Source: Pseudalgibacter ostreae (GTDB lineage: Bacteria; Bacteroidota; Bacteroidia; Flavobacteriales; Flavobacteriaceae). From it: a stretch of 64,000 nucleotides of DNA. A program made the position numbers and the translations under genes. This document shows, one piece after another, positions 1 through 8,125 of this stretch. Location of the stretch: positions 223,288 through 287,287 of the forward strand of contig NZ_JBHMFC010000103.1 in the NCBI RefSeq assembly GCF_042427585.1, in the 5' to 3' direction. A model generated the notes under the pieces. That model made no database searches. It was given only the letters and a program-made list of their open reading frames with translations, and had not been told where the DNA came from. The stretch's first letter is position 1, and every line of letters begins with the position of its first letter.

Positions 1-2
1 TA

Positions 3-251
3 AATTACGTTACAGGTAGCTCAAACTCTTATTTTTCAAATAGTATTTCAAAAGCAAATATGCTTTTTCAAATGGCTGATGATTCAAGTGCTAAAGAATT
101 TATTAAATCAAAAGTATCCATCATAGACAATACAGCAGATGGTTATGTGCCTGAAAAATTAGCAGGTTATTTATATCATTTAGAACACCACACAGGTTCA
201 CTTTTAGTGAACTGGAGCGAAAAAGAAAGACTTCAATCAATACTCAATTAA
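3..251 (+). CDS. 3' end of an unrecognised gene, cut by the window start
   Basis: The reading frame is open from the first bases of the window to the stop at 249-251. An internal ATG at 60 would give a 63-residue product, but the frame continues upstream without a stop, so this is more likely the C-terminal part of a longer protein than a complete small gene. The visible part is hydrophilic, with no signal peptide, membrane segment or motif I recognise. It ends one base before the start of the XRE regulator at 253, so the two are probably co-transcribed with the restriction-modification genes that follow. No function is proposed. Confidence 0.5.
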   Translation, partial: NYVTGSSNSYFSNSISKANMLFQMADDSSAKEFIKSKVSIIDNTADGYVPEKLAGYLYHLEHHTGSLLVNWSEKERLQSILN

Positions 252-252
252 G

Positions 253-561
253 ATGACAAAGAAAGTATTTCATACCAACACCTTAGGCGATAAACTTCGG
301 CAGTTAAGAGATGAAAAAAACTTAATGCAAAGAGAAGTTGGGGCAGTAATAGAAGTTGACGGAGCATTTATAAGCAAAGTCGAAAATAGCGAAAAACCAA
401 TCAACAGAAAGCACCTTGCAACATTAAGTAAGTATTTCAAGGTGGAAGAAGATGATTTGCAAACGCTTTGGTTAGCTGATAAAATATACAATATGACAAA
501 ATCAGAACCAACAGCTATGGAATCATTAAAAATTGTTTTACAAAGAATTAAAAGGAATTAA
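253..561 (+). CDS. XRE-family helix-turn-helix regulator
   Basis: A 102-residue cytoplasmic DNA-binding protein. Residues about 10-70 form a Cro/C1-type helix-turn-helix; the stretch LGDKLRQLRDEKNLMQREVG followed by AFISKVENSEKP is typical of the family. The remaining C-terminal tail is short and basic. It starts one base after the upstream stop and ends five bases before hsdM, so it belongs to the restriction-modification operon. Small XRE proteins in this position often act as controller proteins that time methylase and nuclease expression; that role is inferred here from position only. The alternative is an antitoxin-type regulator paired with the truncated upstream gene. Confidence 0.8.
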   Translation: MTKKVFHTNTLGDKLRQLRDEKNLMQREVGAVIEVDGAFISKVENSEKPINRKHLATLSKYFKVEEDDLQTLWLADKIYNMTKSEPTAMESLKIVLQRIKRN

Positions 562-566
562 AATAG

Positions 567-2099
567 ATGGCTAAAAAAAAGGAATCAACCCAGGAACCAA
601 TTGAGAAACAGCTTTGGAAAGCAGCAGATAAACTGCGAAAAAATATTGATGCAGCAGAATATAAACATATTGTATTAGGCTTAATCTTTCTAAAATACAT
701 ATCTGATTCTTTTGAAGAACTTTATGCCAAACTAAAAGCAGGTGAAGGCGAATATGCAGGTGCTGACCCAGAAGACAGAGACGAGTACAGAGCAGAAAAT
801 GTATTCTTTGTGCCACCTTCTGCAAGATGGTCTTATTTACAAGGTAGAGCCAAACTTCCTGAAATAGGTAAAGACATTGATAATGCAATGGATGCTATTG
901 AAAGAGACAATGCTTCACTAAAAGGAGTACTACCCAAAGCATTTGCCAAAGAGAATTTAGACCCTACCAGTTTAGGGCAACTCATTGATTTGATTAGTAA
1001 CATTGCTTTAGGTGATGAAGTAAGCAGAAGTCAAGATTTATTGGGGAAAGTATATGAGTATTTTTTAGGTGAATTTGCTTTAGCTGAAGGTAAAAAGGGC
1101 GGACAGTTCTACACGCCTGAGAGTATTGTAAAACTATTGGTAGAAATGCTACAACCATATAAAGGTAGAGTGTTTGACCCTTGTTGTGGTTCAGGTGGTA
1201 TGTTCGTTCAGTCTGAAAAATTCATTTTGGCTCATCAAGGTAAAATCAATGATATTTCCATTTACGGGCAAGAAAGCAATCAGACTACTTGGCGTTTGGC
1301 TAAAATGAATTTAGCCATTAGAGGGATTGATAGCTCACAAGTAAAGTGGAACAATGAAGGCTCATTTTTAAACAATGCACATAAAGATTTAAAAGCAGAT
1401 TACATTATCGCAAATCCTCCATTTAATGATAGTGATTGGAGCGGAAATCTTTTAAGAAGTGATGCAAGGTGGTCTATCGCACCACCCCCAATAAACAATG
1501 CAAATTTTGGTTGGGTTCAACATTTCTTATATCACTTAAATAATGAAGGAAAAGCAGGGTTTGTTCTATCAAATGGTGCGTTATCGTCAAACACTTCTAA
1601 TGAAGGAGAAATAAGGTCAGAGTTTGTGAAAAGAGACTTAGTGGAATGTATTGTTATGCTTCCAAGCTCTTTATTCTTCAATACAGGTATTCCAGCTTGT
1701 TTGTGGTTTATGAGGAAACAAAAGACCAAAAGAAAAGGTGAGATTTTATTTATTGATGCTTCTGATTTAGGGTATATGATTAATCGTAAAAACAGGGCTT
1801 TTGCCGAATCTGATATTCAACAAGTAAAAGACACTTATCATAACTGGTTAAATAATCCAAGTGAATATGAAGATATTAAGGGCTTTTGTAAGTCAGCAAC
1901 ACTTGAAGCTGTAGAAAAACATAAATATGTTTTAACTCCAGGAAGGTATGTTGGCATTCCAGACCTTGAAGATGATGGTATTCCTTATGAAGATAAGATT
2001 AATGAAATTCAAAAGGATTTAAGTTTTCAATATGAAGAATCAAAAATAATTGACGAATCTCTATTAAAGAACCTTAAAAAAGTTGGTATTGAATTATGA
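567..2099 (+). CDS. hsdM: Type I restriction-modification system, DNA methyltransferase subunit HsdM
   Basis: A 510-residue N6-adenine methyltransferase subunit. The N-terminal helical HsdM_N domain (about residues 10-150) is followed by the Rossmann-type methyltransferase domain. The AdoMet-binding motif I is DPCCGSGG at 204-211 and the catalytic motif IV is NPPF at 283-286, where adenine is flipped and methylated. The length is normal for HsdM. The stop overlaps the hsdS start as ATGA, so the two are translationally coupled, as expected for subunits that form an M2S1 methylase. HsdR lies 2.8 kb downstream, separated by a toxin-antitoxin pair. Both catalytic motifs are intact, so the protein should be active. 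Confidence 0.95.
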   Translation: MAKKKESTQEPIEKQLWKAADKLRKNIDAAEYKHIVLGLIFLKYISDSFEELYAKLKAGEGEYAGADPEDRDEYRAENVFFVPPSARWSYLQGRAKLPEIGKDIDNAMDAIERDNASLKGVLPKAFAKENLDPTSLGQLIDLISNIALGDEVSRSQDLLGKVYEYFLGEFALAEGKKGGQFYTPESIVKLLVEMLQPYKGRVFDPCCGSGGMFVQSEKFILAHQGKINDISIYGQESNQTTWRLAKMNLAIRGIDSSQVKWNNEGSFLNNAHKDLKADYIIANPPFNDSDWSGNLLRSDARWSIAPPPINNANFGWVQHFLYHLNNEGKAGFVLSNGALSSNTSNEGEIRSEFVKRDLVECIVMLPSSLFFNTGIPACLWFMRKQKTKRKGEILFIDASDLGYMINRKNRAFAESDIQQVKDTYHNWLNNPSEYEDIKGFCKSATLEAVEKHKYVLTPGRYVGIPDLEDDGIPYEDKINEIQKDLSFQYEESKIIDESLLKNLKKVGIEL

Positions 2100-3355
2100 G
2101 CGAAAGGATAGAAACAGAATTAGGTTTACTTCCTAAGGATTGGGATTTAGTGCCATTGGGTGATTTACTCTACATAAAAGGACGTATTGGTTGGAAAGGT
2201 TTAAAAAAATCTGAGTACATCCAAGAAGGCTATGCTATAATAAATGGTGAGCAAATAAAAAATGATGAAGTAAACTGGGCTACAGTAGGTCGAATTCCAA
2301 AAGAAAGGTATGACGAAAGTCCAGAAATTATGCTTCAACAGGATGATATTTTAATGACCAAAGATGGTACAATTGGAAAAATAGCTTATGTAGATAAATT
2401 ACCTGAACCAGCAACTGTTGCAAGTGGTGTTTTTGTTATAAGACAAAATTCTGAAAAGCTAAACCAACGCTATTTGTACAATTATTTTAGGTCTCATTTT
2501 TTTAAGCATCTAATAAAAAGTAGAACAGAAGGTTCTGTAATACCTCATTTATATCAAAGAGATTTTAAAGAGATGTTGATTCCTCTTCCTAATCCTAAGG
2601 AACAAGAAACAATTGCTGATACATTATTTAGTATTAGCAGAAAAATTAAAAATTTAGAATCAACGAATGAAACATTATACAACTTAGCTAATATCATTTT
2701 TGAAGAAAATATAAAGCTTGATAATGAAAGTGACAATTCAATTAGTACTGAAATAGGTTTAATACCGAGTAACTGGCAGGTTGTCAAATTGATTGATTGT
2801 CTTACCATATTAATAGACAATAGAGGTAAAACACCTGTATATGTTGATGAAGGAATACCTGCATTAAGTGCAAAGTTTGTAAAAGGTGGTGAAATAATTC
2901 GCCAACACCAAATGAATTACGTTAGTCAAGAACTATGGGAAGCAAGCGAGAAACTTCAAGAAAGGGATATAATTATGACTTCAGAGGCTCCATTAGGTGA
3001 GTTGTATTTTGTTTTAGGTAACACTAATTATTACCCTGCACAAAGAGTATATACATTAAGAACCGACAAAGCAATTCTTCCCTCTGAATATTTGTATTTA
3101 TGGCTTAATTCACGATATGGTAAATATCTTGTTTCAAGAAGGGGTTCTGGCTCTACTGTTCAAGGAATTAAACAATCCGAACTTAAATTAGTGGAAGTCC
3201 TAATACCAGATGAAAAAACAATTGAAAGACTAACGCCAATTTTTCAAGACATTTTTAAAAAAAGGCAAATCAATTTTGATGAAATAAAAACATTAAAGCA
3301 TTTAAGAAAAACACTTTTGCCACGATTATTGAGTGGAGAAATCAGACTTGATTAG
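2096..3355 (+). CDS. hsdS: Type I restriction-modification system, specificity subunit HsdS
   Basis: A 419-residue target-recognition subunit. It is built as two half-repeats, each starting with a similar phrase (LGLLPKDWDLVPLGDLL near residue 9 and IGLIPSNWQVVKL near residue 221). Each half holds a target recognition domain followed by a conserved helical spacer (IPLPNPKEQETIADTL near 165 and RKTLLPRLLSGEIRLD at the end). Each half-domain reads one part of a bipartite DNA site. The start overlaps the end of hsdM by four bases. The target sequence cannot be told from the protein. HsdS is the most variable subunit of such systems and can change by recombination between the repeats. Confidence 0.93.
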   Translation: MSERIETELGLLPKDWDLVPLGDLLYIKGRIGWKGLKKSEYIQEGYAIINGEQIKNDEVNWATVGRIPKERYDESPEIMLQQDDILMTKDGTIGKIAYVDKLPEPATVASGVFVIRQNSEKLNQRYLYNYFRSHFFKHLIKSRTEGSVIPHLYQRDFKEMLIPLPNPKEQETIADTLFSISRKIKNLESTNETLYNLANIIFEENIKLDNESDNSISTEIGLIPSNWQVVKLIDCLTILIDNRGKTPVYVDEGIPALSAKFVKGGEIIRQHQMNYVSQELWEASEKLQERDIIMTSEAPLGELYFVLGNTNYYPAQRVYTLRTDKAILPSEYLYLWLNSRYGKYLVSRRGSGSTVQGIKQSELKLVEVLIPDEKTIERLTPIFQDIFKKRQINFDEIKTLKHLRKTLLPRLLSGEIRLD

Positions 3356-3409
3356 TATCTAAAAATCATTAAAATTAAAAATCATTAACCTTTTAAGTAA
3401 TTAATTTTG

Positions 3410-3417
3410 TAACTTTG
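3410..3417 (+). promoter_or_regulatory. Possible Bacteroidota -7 promoter element before higB
   Basis: TAACTTTG matches the Bacteroidota -7 consensus TAnnTTTG. It lies in the 64-base AT-rich gap between hsdS and the toxin gene. No good -33 TTG partner is visible at the usual spacing. The box ends two bases before the annotated ATG at 3420, so if it is used, transcription would start at or just inside the reading frame and translation might begin leaderless or slightly downstream. It would give the toxin-antitoxin pair its own promoter inside the restriction-modification operon. Confidence 0.35.
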
Positions 3418-3419
3418 CA

Positions 3420-3752
3420 ATGGAATTATCGTATAAAAATAACAAGCTGAAGAAGTCGCTCGATACTGATAAAGGTATAGCAAAGAGTTACGGCACATTA
3501 GCAAAAAAGGTAAAGTTGCGTATCACTCAGCTTAAAAACGCAGATAATTTAGAGGTGATCTCAAAATTACCTGTATTACGATTGCACCAACACATAGGCA
3601 AAGGGAAAGGCAGTTGGTCAATAGACATTCAAGAAAATTGGAGAATACTATTTATAATAAACCAAGACCCTATACCAACCTTAGAAGATGGTGGAGTAGA
3701 TTTAAAAGCGATAACCATTATAAGTATTGAGTCTGTAGAAGACCCTCACTAA
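3420..3752 (+). CDS. higB: HigB/RelE-type toxin of a toxin-antitoxin pair
   Basis: A 110-residue protein of the HigB plasmid-killer branch of the RelE/ParE superfamily. It begins ELSYKNNKLKKSL, the usual HigB opening, and ends with a compact beta-sheet region containing LHQHIGKGKGSWSIDIQENW and RILFI, the typical core of these ribosome-dependent mRNA interferases. It is followed after 17 bases by a HigA-like antitoxin fusion, the normal toxin-first order for higBA. Its position between hsdS and hsdR is unusual and suggests an insertion that couples loss of the restriction locus to toxicity. Activity is inferred from family membership. Confidence 0.85.
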   Translation: MELSYKNNKLKKSLDTDKGIAKSYGTLAKKVKLRITQLKNADNLEVISKLPVLRLHQHIGKGKGSWSIDIQENWRILFIINQDPIPTLEDGGVDLKAITIISIESVEDPH

Positions 3753-3769
3753 CTTAAAAAGGAAACAAA

Positions 3770-4873
3770 ATGACTGATTTAAAATTAAAAAAATCCTTAC
3801 TCTCTTGCCCAGGCGATAGTATTCAAGAGCATATAGACCATATAGGTATGTCGCAAGCAGAATTAGCAGAGCGTTTAGGGAGGTCTGTTCCTAAACTTAA
3901 TGAGTTAATCAAAGGAAAAGCACCAATAACTAAAGAAACAGCCACCAAATTAGAATACGTTTTAGGTGTGCCTGCAAGTTTTTGGATAAACTTAGAACGT
4001 ACCTACCAAGATGAATTATTGGAGATAGAGCAAATGGAATATCTTGAAACTTGCAAAGAGTGGGTTCAAGGTTTTCCTACAAAAGAGCTAAAGAATTGGG
4101 GATTATTGCCGGATACCAACGAAAAGACAATTTTAGCAGAAGGCTTGTTAAAATACTTTAGAATTGCAACACCAAATGAATGGCACGCTATTTACCAAGA
4201 AAGCTCATTAGCTTTTAAAATAGAATTAAAGCATACTGTTCATCCACAAGCCATTTCAGTTTGGTTGCGTTTAGGAGAATTACAAGCTGAAAAAATAAAA
4301 TTAGATACATTTGACAAAAAGAAGATTAGAGCAAATTACAGCTCTTTTCAAAGTATTTGCTACAACCATTCCGATAATTGGTTAGAAGAATTGCAAGCAC
4401 TTTGTGCTTCTTGCGGTATTGCAATAGTCTATACACCTTGTATTAAAAAAGCACCAATTTATGGAGCTTCCAGATGGATAAAAAATTATTCAACACCACT
4501 AATTCAATTAACAGATAGACGAAAAGACTACAACGCCTTTTGGTTTTCCTTTTATCACGAATTAGGGCATATTTTATACCACGGCAAAAAAGATATTTTT
4601 ATTGAAGGGTTGGAAGAAATTGTTCCAGATAAAGACAAGGAAGATGAAGCAGATGCATTTGCAGCACGTATGTTATTATCAGAAAAAGAAAGAAATGAGT
4701 TATCTAAATATCCAAAATTTGATAGAGAGTTAATTTTAAAACTAAGTGATAAATTTAAAAAACACCCTGGTATCATTGTAGCCCAAGTACAAAGACAATA
4801 CAGACATTTGTATAAAAATGTACGTTTGAATAGCTTAAAAACTAAGGTAGAATTTACTGACTTAACTATTTAA
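3770..4873 (+). CDS. higA: HigA-like antitoxin fused to an ImmA/IrrE-type metallopeptidase
   Basis: A 367-residue protein with two parts. Residues about 15-75 form an XRE helix-turn-helix of the HigA type (MSQAELAERLGRSVPKLNEL, then GVPASFWINLE). The C-terminal half holds an M78/IrrE-type zinc peptidase domain with the HEXXH motif as HELGH near residue 263. The usual HigA is about 100 residues, so this is the long fusion form. The N-terminal part would bind the operator and neutralise the upstream toxin. The peptidase part may cleave a regulator in response to stress, by analogy with ImmA acting on ImmR. It ends three bases before hsdR, so it is co-transcribed with the restriction subunit. 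Confidence 0.85.
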   Translation: MTDLKLKKSLLSCPGDSIQEHIDHIGMSQAELAERLGRSVPKLNELIKGKAPITKETATKLEYVLGVPASFWINLERTYQDELLEIEQMEYLETCKEWVQGFPTKELKNWGLLPDTNEKTILAEGLLKYFRIATPNEWHAIYQESSLAFKIELKHTVHPQAISVWLRLGELQAEKIKLDTFDKKKIRANYSSFQSICYNHSDNWLEELQALCASCGIAIVYTPCIKKAPIYGASRWIKNYSTPLIQLTDRRKDYNAFWFSFYHELGHILYHGKKDIFIEGLEEIVPDKDKEDEADAFAARMLLSEKERNELSKYPKFDRELILKLSDKFKKHPGIIVAQVQRQYRHLYKNVRLNSLKTKVEFTDLTI

Positions 4874-4876
4874 GCT

Positions 4877-7800
4877 ATGGCTAAAATTACTGAAAACGAC
4901 ATAGAATTATATGCTATAGAAGAATTAGAAAACCTTGGGTATTCCTATATCTATGGTCCAGATATTGCACCTGATACAGATGCACAAGAAAGAACCTCTT
5001 TTGATCAAGTAATTCTTACAGAAAGGCTTCAGAAAGCAATAGACCGTATAAATCCAAGTATTCCAAGTAATGCTAAAGAAGATGCTCTAAAACAAGTATT
5101 GCGTATAGGTACACCTGATTTATTAACCGATAATGAAACGTTTCATAAAATGCTCACAGAGGGCATAAATGTAACCTATCAAAAAAACGGAAGCCAAAGA
5201 GGAGATATTGTAAAATTAGTTGATTTTGATACGGTAAATAACAATGAATTTAATGTTATCAATCAGTTTACTGTTATTGAAAATAACAACAACAAAAGAC
5301 CAGATGTAATTCTATTTATAAATGGTTTACCCTTAGTAGTCATAGAGCTAAAAAATGCAGTAGATGAAAATGCAACAATAAGGTCGGCTTACAAGCAAAT
5401 ACAAACCTATAAAGCTACCATTCCATCATTATTTACCTACAACAGCATATTGGTAATTTCAGACGGTACAGAAGCCAAAGCAGGTTCATTATCGGCAGGA
5501 TTTACTCGTTTTATGTCTTGGAAAACAGCAGACGGAGAAAGTGAAGCATCACATCTTATTCCTGAAATGGAAACGCTTATCAATGGGATGCTAAATAAAG
5601 AAACCGTTTTAGACCTTATTCGTCATTTTATTGTATTTGAAAAATCTAAAAAAGAAGATTTAAAAACAGGTATTACCACTATTGAAACGGTAAAGAAAAT
5701 AGCAGCCTATCATCAATATTATGCAGTTAACAAAGCAGTTAAAAGTACCCAATTAGCAAGTGTAGAAGATGGAGACAGAAAAGGTGGAGTTGTATGGCAT
5801 ACACAAGGCTCTGGAAAGTCTTTATCAATGGTTTTCTATTCAGGTAAGATAGTTTTAAATCTAAACAACCCTACCATATTAGTCATAACAGATAGAAATG
5901 ATTTAGACGACCAATTATTTGACACCTTTGCTTCATCCACTCAATTATTAAGACAAACACCGGTACAAGCTGAAAATCGCCATCACTTAAAAGAGTTGCT
6001 AAAAGTTGCATCAGGTGGAGTTGTTTTTGCAACCATTCAAAAATTCCAACCAGAAGAAGGAAACATTTTTGAAACCCTTTCAGAACGTAAAAACATAATT
6101 GTTGTAGCAGATGAAGCCCATAGAACACAGTATGGTTTTAAAGCTAAAACAATAGATGAAAAAGATGCAGATGGTAATGTGGTAGGTAATAAAGTAGTTT
6201 ATGGTTTTGCAAAGTATATGAGAGATGCTTTGCCAAATGCCACTTATTTAGGTTTTACAGGAACACCTATTGAAAATACAGACGTAAACACATCAGCAGT
6301 ATTTGGGAACTATGTAGATATATATGATATAGCCCAAGCAGTAGAAGATGGTGCAACAGTTAGAATATTTTATGAAAGTAGATTAGCCAAAATTGCCTTA
6401 ACAGAAGAAGGTAAAAAAATGGTTGAAGATTTAGATGAGGAATTAGGCGAAATAGAATTAACCGAAACCCAAAAGGCTAAAGCAAAATGGACAAAATTAG
6501 AAGCCTTAGTCGGAAGCGAAAGAAGAGTAAAAAGTATTGCTAAAGATGTAGTAACACACTTTGAAGCTCGGCAAGAGGTTTTTGAAGGTAAAGCAATGGT
6601 AGTTTCTATGTCGAGAAGAATAGCAGCAGAATTATACAAAGCTATTACCACTTTAAGACCAGATTGGCACAATGACGATTTAGACAAAGGAGCAATAAAA
6701 GTAATAATGACTGCATCATCTTCTGATGGTCCAGAAATGGCAAAACATCATACCACAAAGCAACAGCGTAGAGCATTAGCAGACCGTATGAAAGACCCAA
6801 AAGACGAATTAAAATTAGTAATAGTTCGAGATATGTGGTTAACAGGTTTTGATGCTCCTTCTATGCACACTCTTTACATTGACAAGCCAATGAAAGGCCA
6901 TAATTTAATGCAAGCTATTGCAAGAGTAAATAGAGTTTATAAAGATAAACCAGGTGGTTTAGTTGTTGATTATTTGGGTATAGCATCAGACCTTAAAAAG
7001 GCATTAGCCTTTTATTCAGATAGTGGTGGTAAAGGAGACCCAACCATTGCACAGGATCAAGCAGTACAACTAATGTTGGAAAAAATAGAAGTTGTATCGC
7101 AAATGTTTTTAGAGAAACCAGAGCAAGGCTATTCCAGCGATTTTACTTCATTAGTAGAAGATCCATCCGTTCCATATTTAGGGAGAAATAAAGGTTTATT
7201 GTATGAAGAATATTTTACAGCTGATACCAAAACTAAACTTAAAATAATATTAGCAGCAGAAGAGCATATTTTGAGTATTGAAGATGGTAAAAAACGTTTT
7301 ATCAATGAAGTTACAGCATTGTCTAAAGCGTTTGCAATTGCTATACCTCACGAGCAAGCATTAGATGCTAAAGATGAAATAGGCTTTTTTCAAGCGGTTA
7401 AATCAAGGCTTCAAAAATTCGATACTACTGGCTCAGGTACATCAGATGACGAAATAGAATCAGCTATCAGACAAGTAATTGATAAAGCATTAGTTTCAGA
7501 TGGTGTGATAGATGTGTTTGATGCAGCAGGTATCAAGAAACCTGACATTTCAATCCTATCTGATGATTTCCTTATGGAAATCAAAGATATGGAGCATAAA
7601 AACTTAGCATTAGAAACATTAAAAAAATTGCTTAATGACGAAATAAAATCAAGAGCAAAAACAAATCTAATACAGAGTAAATCCTTAATGGAGATGCTTG
7701 AAAATTCTATTAAAAAATATCAAAATAAAATTCTTACAGCAGCAGAAGTAATAGAAGAATTGATAGAGTTAGCCAATAGCATAAAAAATAAAGACAAAGC

Positions 7801-8101
7801 CGATAAAGACACAGGCTTAACCAATGAAGAATTAGCCTTCTACTATGCAATTGCTGAAAATGAAAGTGCCAAAGAAGTATTAGGTAATGAGGTTTTAAGA
7901 GAATTAGCAGTCTATTTATCAGAAGTTGTAAAAAACAATGCTACAATAGACTGGACGATTAAGGAAAGCGTAAGAGCTAAACTGAAAGTAATGGTAAAAA
8001 GAGCCTTAAGGAAGTTTGGCTATCCACCAGACCTTCAAAAATTAGCAACAGAAACCGTATTAAAACAAGCAGAGTTGTTAGCGAACCATTGGACTAAATA
8101 A
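4877..8101 (+). CDS. hsdR: Type I restriction-modification system, restriction/translocase subunit HsdR
   Basis: A 1074-residue ATP-dependent restriction subunit of normal length. The N-terminal PD-(D/E)XK nuclease domain shows RPDVI (Asp143) and VIELK (Glu157, Lys159). The superfamily 2 motor follows with Walker A QGSGKS at 310-315, motif II DEAH at 412-415, motif III within GFTGTPI near 460, and motif VI QAIARVNRVY in the second RecA domain. The C-terminal third is helical and would dock to the methylase core. It starts three bases after the HigA-like gene. All key residues are present, so with HsdM and HsdS it should form a working restriction system that cuts unmethylated foreign DNA after translocation. 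Confidence 0.95.
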   Translation: MAKITENDIELYAIEELENLGYSYIYGPDIAPDTDAQERTSFDQVILTERLQKAIDRINPSIPSNAKEDALKQVLRIGTPDLLTDNETFHKMLTEGINVTYQKNGSQRGDIVKLVDFDTVNNNEFNVINQFTVIENNNNKRPDVILFINGLPLVVIELKNAVDENATIRSAYKQIQTYKATIPSLFTYNSILVISDGTEAKAGSLSAGFTRFMSWKTADGESEASHLIPEMETLINGMLNKETVLDLIRHFIVFEKSKKEDLKTGITTIETVKKIAAYHQYYAVNKAVKSTQLASVEDGDRKGGVVWHTQGSGKSLSMVFYSGKIVLNLNNPTILVITDRNDLDDQLFDTFASSTQLLRQTPVQAENRHHLKELLKVASGGVVFATIQKFQPEEGNIFETLSERKNIIVVADEAHRTQYGFKAKTIDEKDADGNVVGNKVVYGFAKYMRDALPNATYLGFTGTPIENTDVNTSAVFGNYVDIYDIAQAVEDGATVRIFYESRLAKIALTEEGKKMVEDLDEELGEIELTETQKAKAKWTKLEALVGSERRVKSIAKDVVTHFEARQEVFEGKAMVVSMSRRIAAELYKAITTLRPDWHNDDLDKGAIKVIMTASSSDGPEMAKHHTTKQQRRALADRMKDPKDELKLVIVRDMWLTGFDAPSMHTLYIDKPMKGHNLMQAIARVNRVYKDKPGGLVVDYLGIASDLKKALAFYSDSGGKGDPTIAQDQAVQLMLEKIEVVSQMFLEKPEQGYSSDFTSLVEDPSVPYLGRNKGLLYEEYFTADTKTKLKIILAAEEHILSIEDGKKRFINEVTALSKAFAIAIPHEQALDAKDEIGFFQAVKSRLQKFDTTGSGTSDDEIESAIRQVIDKALVSDGVIDVFDAAGIKKPDISILSDDFLMEIKDMEHKNLALETLKKLLNDEIKSRAKTNLIQSKSLMEMLENSIKKYQNKILTAAEVIEELIELANSIKNKDKADKDTGLTNEELAFYYAIAENESAKEVLGNEVLRELAVYLSEVVKNNATIDWTIKESVRAKLKVMVKRALRKFGYPPDLQKLATETVLKQAELLANHWTK

Positions 8102-8125
8102 TTAAAATAAAATTAGCTCTTATTT

